From a virus: a stretch of 37,051 bases of DNA. The stretch lies in IMG/VR virus record IMGVR_UViG_3300036985_001525, positions 1 to 37,051 of that record; one strand, written 5' to 3'. The notes beneath the pieces were generated by a model, which was not told the origin of the DNA, searched no databases, and worked only from the letters and a program-made list of their open reading frames with translations. Made by a program: the position numbers and the translations under genes. Numbering within the stretch: position 1 is the first letter of the stretch; each line of letters starts with the position of its first letter. Shown here in pieces: positions 1-6,343 of this stretch.

Positions 1-290
1 GCTGGGTAGCCGTGCTTGGTTGCTTTTAATTGCTTGAGCATAGGCAGTATTATTGTCCCCAGCGTGTAGTCCATCGACCACGTATCCCATCTGTCTATCT
101 TTACGTAATCGATACTAGGGTGCAACGTGTCTAAAATTCTTCTAATCATCGACATGACTGGTTCTGTTATTGCATGGAACCGCTTAACCCACGGCTCATC
201 GTAGTCAATCTCTCGCCAAAAGCACAGCTTCTCAGCTATTCTATACGGGCTAAACCAATGGTTGCGGTAGTTACTTATGTATACTTTCAT
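1..290 (-). CDS. Conserved phage protein, N-terminal part (runs off window)
   Basis: The gene starts with ATG at 290, preceded on the minus strand by AGGAAACAGT, a good ribosome binding site, and is open to the window edge (96 codons seen). The protein begins MKVYISNYRNHWFSPYRI and contains YVKIDRWDTWSMDYTLG followed by ILPMLKQLKATKHG. From memory, this W-x-TWSMD-x-TL and LKQLKATKHG pattern recurs in an uncharacterised protein of many T4-like and marine/freshwater phages. No enzymatic motif is evident and I do not assign a function. Its start overlaps the stop of the upstream 55-aa gene (ATGA), so it is translated from the same minus-strand message. The C-terminus is outside the window. Confidence 0.85.
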   Translation of the reverse strand, partial: MKVYISNYRNHWFSPYRIAEKLCFWREIDYDEPWVKRFHAITEPVMSMIRRILDTLHPSIDYVKIDRWDTWSMDYTLGTIILPMLKQLKATKHGYP

Positions 291-454
291 ACTGTTTCCT
301 TAAAGGGTGGGGTACTTGCCAAATATTCCGCATCTATTAGCTTTCCATCAGCATCAAAAGTAAACTTAATGTTACTGTACGGCATTTGTTCTGTGTGAAT
401 AGAGGACATAAACCCTACATACTCGTCGTATTTTACTTCGGTGTATACAATCAT
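287..454 (-). CDS. Small hypothetical protein (55 aa)
   Basis: The ORF runs from ATG at 454 to TGA at 287-289. It begins MIVYTEVKYDEYVGFM and ends PPFKETV. It is soluble in appearance, has no cysteines or recognisable motif, and I do not recognise the family. Support for it being real is positional: its start overlaps the stop of the 57-aa membrane protein by ATGA, and its own stop overlaps the start of the next gene in the same way. It therefore fills the space between two coupled genes exactly. Confidence 0.7.
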   Translation of the reverse strand: MIVYTEVKYDEYVGFMSSIHTEQMPYSNIKFTFDADGKLIDAEYLASTPPFKETV

Positions 455-624
455 ACACTCCGCCCGATGTACGTAGCTTTACTACCTTTGAACTGCACTT
501 CGATAGCACACGGGTAGCCAGCATCTACATGCAATAGCTTATAAACCCCGTAGCATAATGACAACATACAAATTATCATCAACACTGTTACCACTACTGT
601 AGCCCTGTCGTATTTATTGTTCAT
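451..624 (-). CDS. Small single-pass membrane protein (57 aa)
   Basis: The ORF starts at ATG 624, inside the end of the upstream oxygenase-like gene, and stops at 451 overlapping the next start. Residues about 8-29 (ATVVVTVLMIICMLSLCYGV) form one hydrophobic segment. It follows the short charged N-terminus MNNKYDR and precedes a polar C-terminal tail of about 28 residues. No signal-peptidase site is convincing, so it is probably a membrane-anchored small protein. Its role is unknown. It is not in a lysis context, so I do not call it a holin. Confidence 0.65.
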   Translation of the reverse strand: MNNKYDRATVVVTVLMIICMLSLCYGVYKLLHVDAGYPCAIEVQFKGSKATYIGRSV

Positions 625-1132
625 GTTTCCCCCAGTTTTCTTTGATGTCGTTTACTAGTTCGTCATAACTTAAGTTATCTTTATCCAGTTCAAACTCTAT
701 CGTAAACAAATAGCGAGGCTGGTCAAAGTTTAATATCATGTGCTTCTGTTGCGTGTTAAATACATAATAATCATTCGATGTGTATTGCATTGGCAGTATG
801 GGTCGCACTAGCTGCTCATCATGGGTGGTGAATAGGCACATGCTGAAGCCGTCAAACGATAAGAGCATGTTGATACCAACACCTCGACGTGAGTCTATAT
901 GCCAGTCATACACCGTGAAAGGGTCAGACTTTATCACACCTGCAATAAAATTGTATCGCTCACCTAACCATTTTAAGAACGGGTCTTTCTGTGTTACTTC
1001 TGCCGGTACGGGCTTAGCCATGAAGTTGTAGTAGGGCACCCACTGACTATCGTCTAATGCAATGCTCAGTGCTTCTTCTGCAATCGTTGATTGGCTAGGT
1101 ATCTTATGTACTACTACATCTTGAGGTTTCAT
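614..1132 (-). CDS. Probable 2OG-Fe(II) oxygenase-like protein
   Basis: This is a 172-aa protein with ATG at 1132 and AAAGGAAGAGAGT upstream. The visible pattern is YDWHIDSRRGVGINMLL (H78 and D80), then H131 in TQQKHMILNF and R140 in DQPRYLFTIEFE. An HxD pair, a distal His and an Arg about nine residues later inside a beta strand match the iron-binding triad and 2-oxoglutarate-binding arginine of the double-stranded beta-helix dioxygenases. Family members hydroxylate proteins, nucleic acids or small molecules. Phage versions are common, but their substrates are mostly unknown. The fold call rests on motif spacing only; a catalytically dead cupin-like protein is possible. Confidence 0.5.
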   Translation of the reverse strand: MKPQDVVVHKIPSQSTIAEEALSIALDDSQWVPYYNFMAKPVPAEVTQKDPFLKWLGERYNFIAGVIKSDPFTVYDWHIDSRRGVGINMLLSFDGFSMCLFTTHDEQLVRPILPMQYTSNDYYVFNTQQKHMILNFDQPRYLFTIEFELDKDNLSYDELVNDIKENWGKHEQ

Positions 1133-1143
1133 ACTCTCTTCCT

Positions 1144-1425
1144 TTAAGAAATAAAATCTTTTCTAACTTCTTCAAGTTCAGTTCTAGCTGTATCTGTATG
1201 GCCACCTGAATGAGCAAGGTATTTATCCACGACACCCTTAACGTCTATGTCCATAAGTCTATAGTCGTTCCTTTCAAACTGGCTGAAGGTCTGTTTAGTA
1301 ACTGTTAGTTTCCCTGATTTCATTGCCACAATATACAAATACTTTCTTCCTGCTCGCACTACGATGGCAGTCTTTGAGTTATGGTCTTTAATGACGCAAG
1401 GTAGTTTAAGTTTTACTTCTTCCAT
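1144..1425 (-). CDS. Hypothetical protein (93 aa)
   Basis: ATG is at 1425, four bases after the upstream gene's stop (GATTAAAATGG), with no clear ribosome binding site, so translational coupling is likely. Residues 1-55 alternate hydrophobic and charged residues (VKLKLPCVIKDHNSKTAIVVRAGRKYLYIVAMKSGKLTV), suggesting a small beta-barrel. The remainder is helical and charged. I do not recognise the family. It lies in the cluster of small proteins between the DUF3310 gene and the oxygenase-like gene. Confidence 0.75.
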   Translation of the reverse strand: MEEVKLKLPCVIKDHNSKTAIVVRAGRKYLYIVAMKSGKLTVTKQTFSQFERNDYRLMDIDVKGVVDKYLAHSGGHTDTARTELEEVRKDFIS

Positions 1426-1426
1426 T

Positions 1427-1597
1427 TTAATCTTTTGGTATTTCTAATTCGTGAATCTCAACCTCAGTATCTTTATTGTTAGGCATGCGAACCATAACAG
1501 TAGTAGGGAAATGCCCTGTTCGTAACACCTCTACTACACACTCACCTTTAGTCCACCACATCCATTTATATAAGTGATGAAGTCTACTGTCTTTCAT
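1427..1597 (-). CDS. Hypothetical small protein (56 aa)
   Basis: I chose the ATG at 1597 (MKDSRLHHLYKWMWW) rather than the longer frame, because AAAGGG lies about seven bases upstream and the start then sits just beyond the TAA of the preceding gene. The protein ends in a probable beta-rich module (GECVVEVLRTGHFPTTVMVR), perhaps SH3-like. The function is unknown. The longer reading would begin inside the upstream gene. Confidence 0.65.
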   Translation of the reverse strand: MKDSRLHHLYKWMWWTKGECVVEVLRTGHFPTTVMVRMPNNKDTEVEIHELEIPKD

Positions 1598-1598
1598 G

Positions 1599-1790
1599 TT
1601 AATGCCCTTTCTTTGGTTGTCTAAAGCCATCGGGTACTTTGCCTGAGGTCAAGTTCTCTAGTGCTAGCATCATAGTCTCAATTACTTTTTCATGGTCATC
1701 AAGTCTAGCTTGCATACTTAGTAAGCCGTGGTGCATTGCTGTTAAGGCTTTGCGTATTTCTTCCTGCGTTAAATCTTTCTGTTCGTCCAT
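1599..1790 (-). CDS. Small coiled-coil protein (63 aa)
   Basis: ATG at 1790 is preceded by GGAGATTAGTG. A GTG one codon earlier is a less likely start. The middle of the protein (LTAMHHGLLSMQARLDDHEK and on) shows heptad spacing and should form one amphipathic helix, so a small oligomer is expected. No family was recognised. The start lies just past the stop of the DUF3310 gene. Confidence 0.65.
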   Translation of the reverse strand: MDEQKDLTQEEIRKALTAMHHGLLSMQARLDDHEKVIETMMLALENLTSGKVPDGFRQPKKGH

Positions 1791-1792
1791 CA

Positions 1793-2035
1793 CTAATCTC
1801 CATACTTAGTTTGTAATAGTAACTCGCAGTAGTGTATCGCTTTCTGTATATCCTCTGCTCCGTTCTTAGCGTGGTGTCGGCATACATACTTCACTATGTT
1901 GCCCTCTAAAAAACCTAGTTCATTAGCCACTATAAACTCAACAGGCTGTATTGCCATACTCGCATAGTGATTACCGCCCACCTGCTTTTCTAGTGCGTTC
2001 TCTTCTTCCATCATGTCCGTCATTCCGTCGCTCAT
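1793..2035 (-). CDS. DUF3310 domain protein (T7 gp1.7-like family)
   Basis: This is an 80-aa protein with GGAGAGGTAA directly before the ATG. Residues 18 onward carry the DUF3310 signature: QVGGNHYASMAIQPVEFI, then FLEGNIVKYVCRHHAKNG and EDIQKAIHYCELLL. This domain is widespread in phages and is related to the T7 gp1.7 nucleotide kinase, so a role in nucleotide metabolism is plausible. The family's activity has been shown for T7 only and I infer nothing more. The length is normal for the stand-alone domain. It sits among replication-side genes. Confidence 0.85.
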   Translation of the reverse strand: MSDGMTDMMEEENALEKQVGGNHYASMAIQPVEFIVANELGFLEGNIVKYVCRHHAKNGAEDIQKAIHYCELLLQTKYGD

Positions 2036-2094
2036 TTACCTCTCCTATAATAAACATACAAACCATACCCAATCCAAACGCTTGCCAGTAGCAT
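2032..2094 (-). CDS. Possible 20-aa membrane micropeptide
   Basis: The short frame reads MLLASVWIGYGLYVYYRRGK and its AAATGA stop overlaps the start of the DUF3310 gene. That placement is typical of this operon's real small genes. It is hydrophobic with a positively charged C-terminus, as in a single-pass micropeptide. Against it are a poor ribosome binding site (TTGAG) and a very short length. It could equally be untranslated leader. Confidence 0.3.
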   Translation of the reverse strand: MLLASVWIGYGLYVYYRRGK

Positions 2095-2103
2095 TGAATA
2101 TAC

Positions 2104-2286
2104 TCAATCACTAAGTTTACCATTGGCTCTGTCCCTCGCATCTCGTTCGGCTTCTTTTTGAAAGCGTAGGTATAAGTTCTCCACTAGCTTACCTATGTAC
2201 TTGCTATCGGTTTTGGGTAGATACGTAACAAGATTGCACACTGATTCCCCAAAACTTTCGAGGTTCTTATCATCTAGCTTATCCAT
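2104..2286 (-). CDS. Hypothetical small protein (60 aa)
   Basis: ATG at 2286 overlaps the upstream stop by one base (TGATG), the usual signature of translational reinitiation. The alternative TTG two codons earlier has no advantage. The protein is acidic and helical (MDKLDDKNLESFGESVCNLV ... FQKEAERDARDRANGKLSD). I recognise no family. Confidence 0.7.
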   Translation of the reverse strand: MDKLDDKNLESFGESVCNLVTYLPKTDSKYIGKLVENLYLRFQKEAERDARDRANGKLSD

Positions 2287-2726
2287 CACCAATTCCCGTA
2301 TGATTGAAACGAACTTTGCATGTGCACTTCTACTCGCTTCTTAGTTTTTGGTTGCGGTACATGCTCGCGGTCTAGCAGTCTATACACTCTAGTCACCTGG
2401 GCTATCTTAGCCGCCGCTTCAACTTCTTCTTTCGGTATATGCACCGGAGTAGGCTTTATAAAGGGTGTCACCGCATTGTAAACATACTGACGCTTGCCGT
2501 TTATTGTTCGCTTCATACGAACTAGATGCCCGTGTAGCGATAGCCACTCTAAGTACCGCTTGCCCTTATCAAACATGTTCAGCTCTGTAACACACGTTGC
2601 ACCCACTACATCTTTACGAGCTGCGACATACTGATACACTAGCTCCTTGTTGGCGTTTACTTCGTTATCTATTTCAGCTTGCTTACGAGCTGACCTATCT
2701 CTTTCATCTATTGTTGCTTTTCTCAT
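2286..2726 (-). CDS. Hypothetical protein, possible winged-helix fold (146 aa)
   Basis: The start is well supported by GAGGAGGAAAAT before the ATG. Residues about 28-85 (ELVYQYVAARKDVVGATCVTELNMF... then HLVRMKRTINGKRQYVYNAV) follow a helix-helix-helix-beta-wing order that suggests a winged-helix DNA-binding module. This is a reading of pattern, not a family match. It lies immediately downstream of the DNA polymerase gene in the same transcript, so a replication or regulatory role would fit. Confidence 0.7.
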   Translation of the reverse strand: MRKATIDERDRSARKQAEIDNEVNANKELVYQYVAARKDVVGATCVTELNMFDKGKRYLEWLSLHGHLVRMKRTINGKRQYVYNAVTPFIKPTPVHIPKEEVEAAAKIAQVTRVYRLLDREHVPQPKTKKRVEVHMQSSFQSYGNW

Positions 2727-2737
2727 ATTTTCCTCCT

Positions 2738-4561
2738 CTAACAGTCACCGTAAGTGTTACCAAACCCTGACTCGCAATTAAGCGGTAGCTCCATACCCCA
2801 CTTGGGTCGCATCCTCATGCACATCTCAACATACTCTTGTGCTTGCTCTGCTTCAGCTTTGGGGGCAACACATGCAATCGCATCATGTACAGTCATAACC
2901 ACCTTATACTTCTTCGCAACCTGTAACATCTGTTCACCGATAACGATACGAGCGAGCGCTTGGCATACGTTCTCAACAACTTTCCCCCCATAAATTCGGT
3001 TTGGAATTGTAGCTTTACCTCTTTTTGTGTCATATACAAACTCCTCTTTGCCGTCAGTATTAGTTTGCTTTCTAAGGTTTGGATACTTAATGTATAGCCC
3101 GTTAGGTAAGCGTATCCCTTTCTTACCCTCAACTCTTAATACTCCTGCTCTACCTAGCTGAGCAGTTTGGTCAGACATCATAGCTTCTAGCGCCAGTCCT
3201 GCTTGTCGCCAAAGCACAGGTATCCATTCGTACGTACTGCGATACACATCAATGATACGTTTGGTTTCTTCTGCTGATAGCTCAACATTGTCTCGGAGAA
3301 GCTGGGCTTGGAACTTAACTGAACCCATCCCATACCCTGCGCCAAGAATTGTTGTCTTGCCCATGAACCGTTCGGGCTTCGTAATCTCACTTACTGGCTT
3401 GCCGTAGATGCTACTCGCCATTATCTTATACACATCCTCACCTGCATCAAAGGCGTCAACAAGGTCGTTCTGTTCTGCTAACCATGCTAGTGTCCGAGCC
3501 TCAATTTGCGAGGAGTCCGAATCAATTATCACGTAGCCATCAGGGGCTAAAATTGCATGCTTCAACATAGATTCACGGGGTAAGTTCTGTAAGTTCACCT
3601 TGTCATCCCCACCCCAACGCCCTGTATGGGCAGCGTAATAACGCAACGGGATTGGTAGCTTACCACGATTAGCTATGCCGATAAACCTTTCTGTCCTTGT
3701 TTCTTCTAGCGTTGATTTAATACCAAGACGAGCTGCAACTAAGTTTTGTACGAGGGTGTTAGGGTGCTCTGCTAATGCTTTAAACTCCTCGTCAGTCTTA
3801 GCAAACGCCCATGTTTCTTTACCTGTTGTTGCACTAATCTTTCTAGGGGGCACCGCACCTACCTTAACCAACGCCTCTGCAAACTTATCATTGCTCATCA
3901 ACTCTTCTCGTTCTAAGCCAACTATATCAAGCAGTTTTTCTTTCTCTCGTCTAACTGTTTCGAGATGCCCCCCAAGTATAATTCTATTCAACTCAAGGCT
4001 AGGCTCGGTAAACATCCGGATGGTTAGGTCTATTAAACGATACTCGGTTGCTGGAAAATTATTGCTGAGCCGTTTGAAAAGACCGTATGTAAGAGCCACA
4101 TCATTAATACAATACATACCATAACGGTGAAGCTCCTCTTGCGCAAAGTCTATTCTCCTTTTACCTAATGCTTGCAATACTTCTTCACCCTTAACGCCAA
4201 GCTCGTAATGTTGGGCTAATGTTTTTAAGCTACCGCCTACTTCTGTGCCATGAATAGCACGAGCCATAGATAAGGTATCCACGATTGCTTTAGGGATGAT
4301 GCCAAAATGCCAACTCAATATAGCCAAGTCAAAAACCGCATTATGAGCAACAACCATATTAACTTGTAAATCCAATCCATCTAAAAATCCTTTTGTTTGT
4401 TCTTTTGTTCCACTAAACCATACGGGTTCACCTTCATCAACTTGCACGGCTACGCCTATCACCTCAAACTCAGGCGACCTTATGTATTCTTCTGTTGTCA
4501 TCTTGGACAGCGAGAAAGTTTGAGAGTAATACGTCTCAAAATCCAATGTAATTATTTTCAT
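2738..4561 (-). CDS. DNA polymerase, family A, with 3'-5' exonuclease domain
   Basis: This 607-aa replicative polymerase has proofreading residues in three motifs: Exo I D7/E9 (DFETYY), Exo II D78 (AHNAVFDLA) and Exo III Y150/D154 (YCINDV). The polymerase domain shows TGRW at 313-316, motif A DSDSSQIEAR with catalytic D349, motif B with R398, K402 and Y410-G411 (RFMGKTTILGAGYG), and motif C VHD with D560. All catalytic residues expected for family A are present. There is no 5'-3' exonuclease domain, as in T7-type phage enzymes. The start overlaps the upstream stop (ATGA). No separate helicase or primase gene was recognised in the window, so those functions may lie outside it or come from the host. 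Confidence 0.96.
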   Translation of the reverse strand: MKIITLDFETYYSQTFSLSKMTTEEYIRSPEFEVIGVAVQVDEGEPVWFSGTKEQTKGFLDGLDLQVNMVVAHNAVFDLAILSWHFGIIPKAIVDTLSMARAIHGTEVGGSLKTLAQHYELGVKGEEVLQALGKRRIDFAQEELHRYGMYCINDVALTYGLFKRLSNNFPATEYRLIDLTIRMFTEPSLELNRIILGGHLETVRREKEKLLDIVGLEREELMSNDKFAEALVKVGAVPPRKISATTGKETWAFAKTDEEFKALAEHPNTLVQNLVAARLGIKSTLEETRTERFIGIANRGKLPIPLRYYAAHTGRWGGDDKVNLQNLPRESMLKHAILAPDGYVIIDSDSSQIEARTLAWLAEQNDLVDAFDAGEDVYKIMASSIYGKPVSEITKPERFMGKTTILGAGYGMGSVKFQAQLLRDNVELSAEETKRIIDVYRSTYEWIPVLWRQAGLALEAMMSDQTAQLGRAGVLRVEGKKGIRLPNGLYIKYPNLRKQTNTDGKEEFVYDTKRGKATIPNRIYGGKVVENVCQALARIVIGEQMLQVAKKYKVVMTVHDAIACVAPKAEAEQAQEYVEMCMRMRPKWGMELPLNCESGFGNTYGDC

Positions 4562-5076
4562 TTGCCCTTTCCAAACGTACGAGCTACGCTGTTGTTATAG
4601 TTAGCTTCCGCATTTATTTTATCCACTTTTAATTTTTCGGCTTCCATGTATAGCTTCATAGCTTGGACTTGTTCGTTTGATACGGTAAGCTTTGAAGGTG
4701 TAGTGTGAGGCGTAGACATTGCGTTAATGTGTTTAATTGCGTTCGCTAAATTAGCTTGCGTCAGCCTCCTCTCCCTTTCTAGGGAACTATCATCGGCTTC
4801 AGTTAGGAGCTTTGACATAATGTCTTTGGTGAAGTCGTCAGCACGTATAGACTTTAACTTGTTATGTAGAGCGATAACATCTTCATCTTCTAAGAAGTCT
4901 ACTTGATAACGCCAATGACGTTCAATGTCGGGGTTGTTTATGATGGCTTGAAAGCGTTGCTCTATCTTCTCTAAGATGGTGTTCCACCTACCATAGACTT
5001 GAGTGTGTGAATTATCGCCAAACTCATCGGGGTTACTGTTCATTCGCTCAAGCAGTATCTCTACGCCTTTATTCAT
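4558..5076 (-). CDS. Conserved phage hypothetical protein (172 aa)
   Basis: The start overlaps the end of the nuclease gene by eight bases and the stop overlaps the polymerase start by four, so the three genes form one translational unit. The protein is helical and charged, with a conserved-looking N-terminus (VYGRWNTILEKIEQRFQAI) and a C-terminal helix (QVQAMKLYMEAEKLKVDKIN). I recognise no domain. Its position between a nuclease and the polymerase suggests a DNA-replication accessory role, which is inference only. Confidence 0.8.
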   Translation of the reverse strand: MNKGVEILLERMNSNPDEFGDNSHTQVYGRWNTILEKIEQRFQAIINNPDIERHWRYQVDFLEDEDVIALHNKLKSIRADDFTKDIMSKLLTEADDSSLERERRLTQANLANAIKHINAMSTPHTTPSKLTVSNEQVQAMKLYMEAEKLKVDKINAEANYNNSVARTFGKGK

Positions 5077-5368
5077 TACTCATCTCCTTTAATATACTCT
5101 CTACTGCGCTAATGTTTTCTTCATTGATTACTAGCGTATTGCCACCTGCGTTACGGATGTCTTGCATCTCTTTTTCTTGCAGTGCGGTGGGCTTGTTTTT
5201 ACCTGCCTTACACTCTATACCTAAGAACTTACCATGCACACAGCAGATAATATCCGGCACACCACTACGCCCAAAGCCATGCGTATTAGGGAAGAAGTAA
5301 TAGACTGAGTTAGCCTTGAGTAGCTTAACTACTTTGTCCTTAACTTTCTTTTCGGGTGTTGAAGCCAT
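5069..5368 (-). CDS. VRR-NUC domain nuclease
   Basis: This 99-aa protein corresponds to a stand-alone VRR-NUC domain of the PD-(D/E)xK superfamily. The visible motifs are GVPD at 36-39 (metal-binding D39), IECKAGK at 51-57 (E52 and K54) and Q64 in the following helix. Phage VRR-NUC proteins are thought to process branched or flapped DNA during replication and recombination. The start ATG at 5368 lies only six bases after a -10 box (see the promoter entry). The message may therefore be leaderless or nearly so, and there is only a weak GAG ribosome binding site. It is the first gene of the unit that continues into the polymerase. Confidence 0.9.
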   Translation of the reverse strand: MASTPEKKVKDKVVKLLKANSVYYFFPNTHGFGRSGVPDIICCVHGKFLGIECKAGKNKPTALQEKEMQDIRNAGGNTLVINEENISAVESILKEMSNE

Positions 5369-5374
5369 GCACTC

Positions 5375-5402
5375 ATTCTACATGGTTGTTAGACTTTGTC
5401 AA
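5375..5402 (-). promoter_or_regulatory. Sigma70-like promoter for nuclease-polymerase unit
   Basis: On the minus strand, TTGACA (5397-5402), a 16-bp spacer and TAGAAT (5375-5380) form a near-consensus promoter. The initiation point would fall at or next to the ATG of the VRR-NUC gene at 5368. A GTAACA-N-TGTTAC palindrome lies 30 bp upstream. Confidence 0.65.
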
Positions 5403-5431
5403 TATCTAGGGAGGAATAAAAATACGAGGGT

Positions 5432-5444
5432 GTAACAATGTTAC
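5432..5444. promoter_or_regulatory. GTAACA-N-TGTTAC palindrome, site 1
   Basis: GTAACAATGTTAC, extendable to TGTAACAATGTTACA. It is intergenic, 30 bp upstream of the -35 box of the nuclease-polymerase promoter, where an operator or activator site would lie. Confidence 0.65.
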
Positions 5445-5624
5445 AGCATGAGGATAAAAAAATGGGGGGATATGCAGATTGCACGCCCCCCTCGTGATGG
5501 AAAGGATGATGGTTAACTATACTTGCAATGCTAGATAGACCTAGCTAACCATCACAACTATATTGTTCACATCTGCAAGGCTACTCCAATATGGTTGCTG
5601 TTTTATGATGGTCTATCTAGTGTT
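5445..5624 (-). other. Intergenic region with nested inverted repeats
   Basis: No gene is seen here. GATGGTTA (5508-5515) can pair with TAACCATC (5546-5553). In the loop of that hairpin, CTAGATAGACC (5531-5541) is perfectly complementary to GGTCTATCTAG (5610-5620). The two pairings interlock, so an RNA would form a pseudoknot or switch between two structures. The region follows the stop of the HTH-like gene in the direction of transcription and precedes the nuclease promoter. It may be a transcript end, an attenuator or a small RNA. Confidence 0.4.
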
Positions 5625-6008
5625 CTATGCGTCTGATAATAATGATACAGCTTCTTTAATTCGGTTGCTACTCAGTAGATGGATAGCGTATCCAACCTTA
5701 TAGCTAACTTGTTTGTTCTGCACTAGCTCGTTAATGTGTTTATCTAAGCTAAGCAGTGTAGGCTTCGCTTCGGGCTTATCCGCAAATAGCTTGATGGGTG
5801 CCTTTGGCTCAGCCTTATTTTTATTTGCTGGAATAAATCTACCCGTAGGAGTTAAAAGGCAATTTGTTTTACCCTCTAATGCTTCCTGCACTTGTTTACG
5901 ATACAAGTAAATGTCAGGTAACGACATATTATATTTAAAAGCTAATGCTTTAGGCTTAGCATTTTGGTCTTTGATAAACGCTTTCCTTACTTCGTATGAC
6001 TTAATCAT
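5625..6008 (-). CDS. Putative HTH-type DNA-binding protein (127 aa)
   Basis: ATG at 6008 overlaps the end of the ribbon-helix-helix gene and TTAAGGAGAAACAAA precedes it. The N-terminal 40 residues (YEVRKAFIKDQNAKPKALAF followed by KYNMSLPDIYLYRKQV) read like a helix-turn-helix of the transposase/regulator type. A linker rich in Lys, Ala and Pro leads to a C-terminal helical domain (ELVQNKQVSYKVGYAIHLLS). It is co-transcribed with a ribbon-helix-helix protein, so a regulatory role is reasonable. No named family was recognised. Confidence 0.6.
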   Translation of the reverse strand: MIKSYEVRKAFIKDQNAKPKALAFKYNMSLPDIYLYRKQVQEALEGKTNCLLTPTGRFIPANKNKAEPKAPIKLFADKPEAKPTLLSLDKHINELVQNKQVSYKVGYAIHLLSSNRIKEAVSLLSDA

Positions 6009-6180
6009 TTTGTTTCTCCTTAATTAAAATATACTCTCTTAATGCACCACGAATTTTAGATTGTAGGTTTGGCGTTGGTATGCTCTTAAAGTAGTCATAG
6101 ATGTCCTTGTCTAACCGCAAGCTAATTAACTTCATCGTTGGTTTTTTGTTCTTACCTCTAAAGTTTACTGGTTCACTCAT
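6001..6180 (-). CDS. Ribbon-helix-helix protein, BrnA-antitoxin-like
   Basis: This is a 59-aa protein starting at ATG 6180 with AAAGGAG upstream. After a basic N-terminus, MKLISLRLDKDIYDYFK gives the DNA-contacting beta strand and first helix of a ribbon-helix-helix fold. LQSKIRGALREYI then gives the second helix; this arrangement closely resembles the BrnA antitoxin family. Such proteins dimerise and bind short repeated operators. There is no BrnT-like toxin beside it, so it is more likely a phage regulator. It is a candidate binder for the GTAACA-N-TGTTAC sites, by inference only. Confidence 0.75.
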   Translation of the reverse strand: MSEPVNFRGKNKKPTMKLISLRLDKDIYDYFKSIPTPNLQSKIRGALREYILIKEKQND

Positions 6181-6343
6181 CTCCTTTCACTCCCTTGTTA
6201 AAGTTGTAGTCCGTTCTTACTTCGCTAGGGGGAGTCCATCCTAGCTTCTTAAAGGTTGCTACTAAATTGGTTCGCTCAGCAGTGGTATATTTAAAGTCTG
6301 GGTTTAACCACCCATACTTGGCGTTGTTATCTTTATCACTCAT
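6173..6343 (-). CDS. Hypothetical small protein (56 aa)
   Basis: The frame starts at ATG 6343 and both ends overlap neighbouring genes by eight bases (ATGAGTGA), as is usual for this operon. It reads MSDKDNNAKYGWLNPDFKYT, then a short helix TAERTNLVATFKKLGW. It is hydrophilic with no recognised motif. The coupling to the ribbon-helix-helix gene is the main support. Confidence 0.65.
   Translation of the reverse strand: MSDKDNNAKYGWLNPDFKYTTAERTNLVATFKKLGWTPPSEVRTDYNFNKGVKGDE

Noticed and set aside
5625-6343. BrnT/BrnA toxin-antitoxin system
   Set aside because: The ribbon-helix-helix protein resembles BrnA, but neither neighbour resembles the BrnT toxin in size or motifs. It is more likely a stand-alone regulator.
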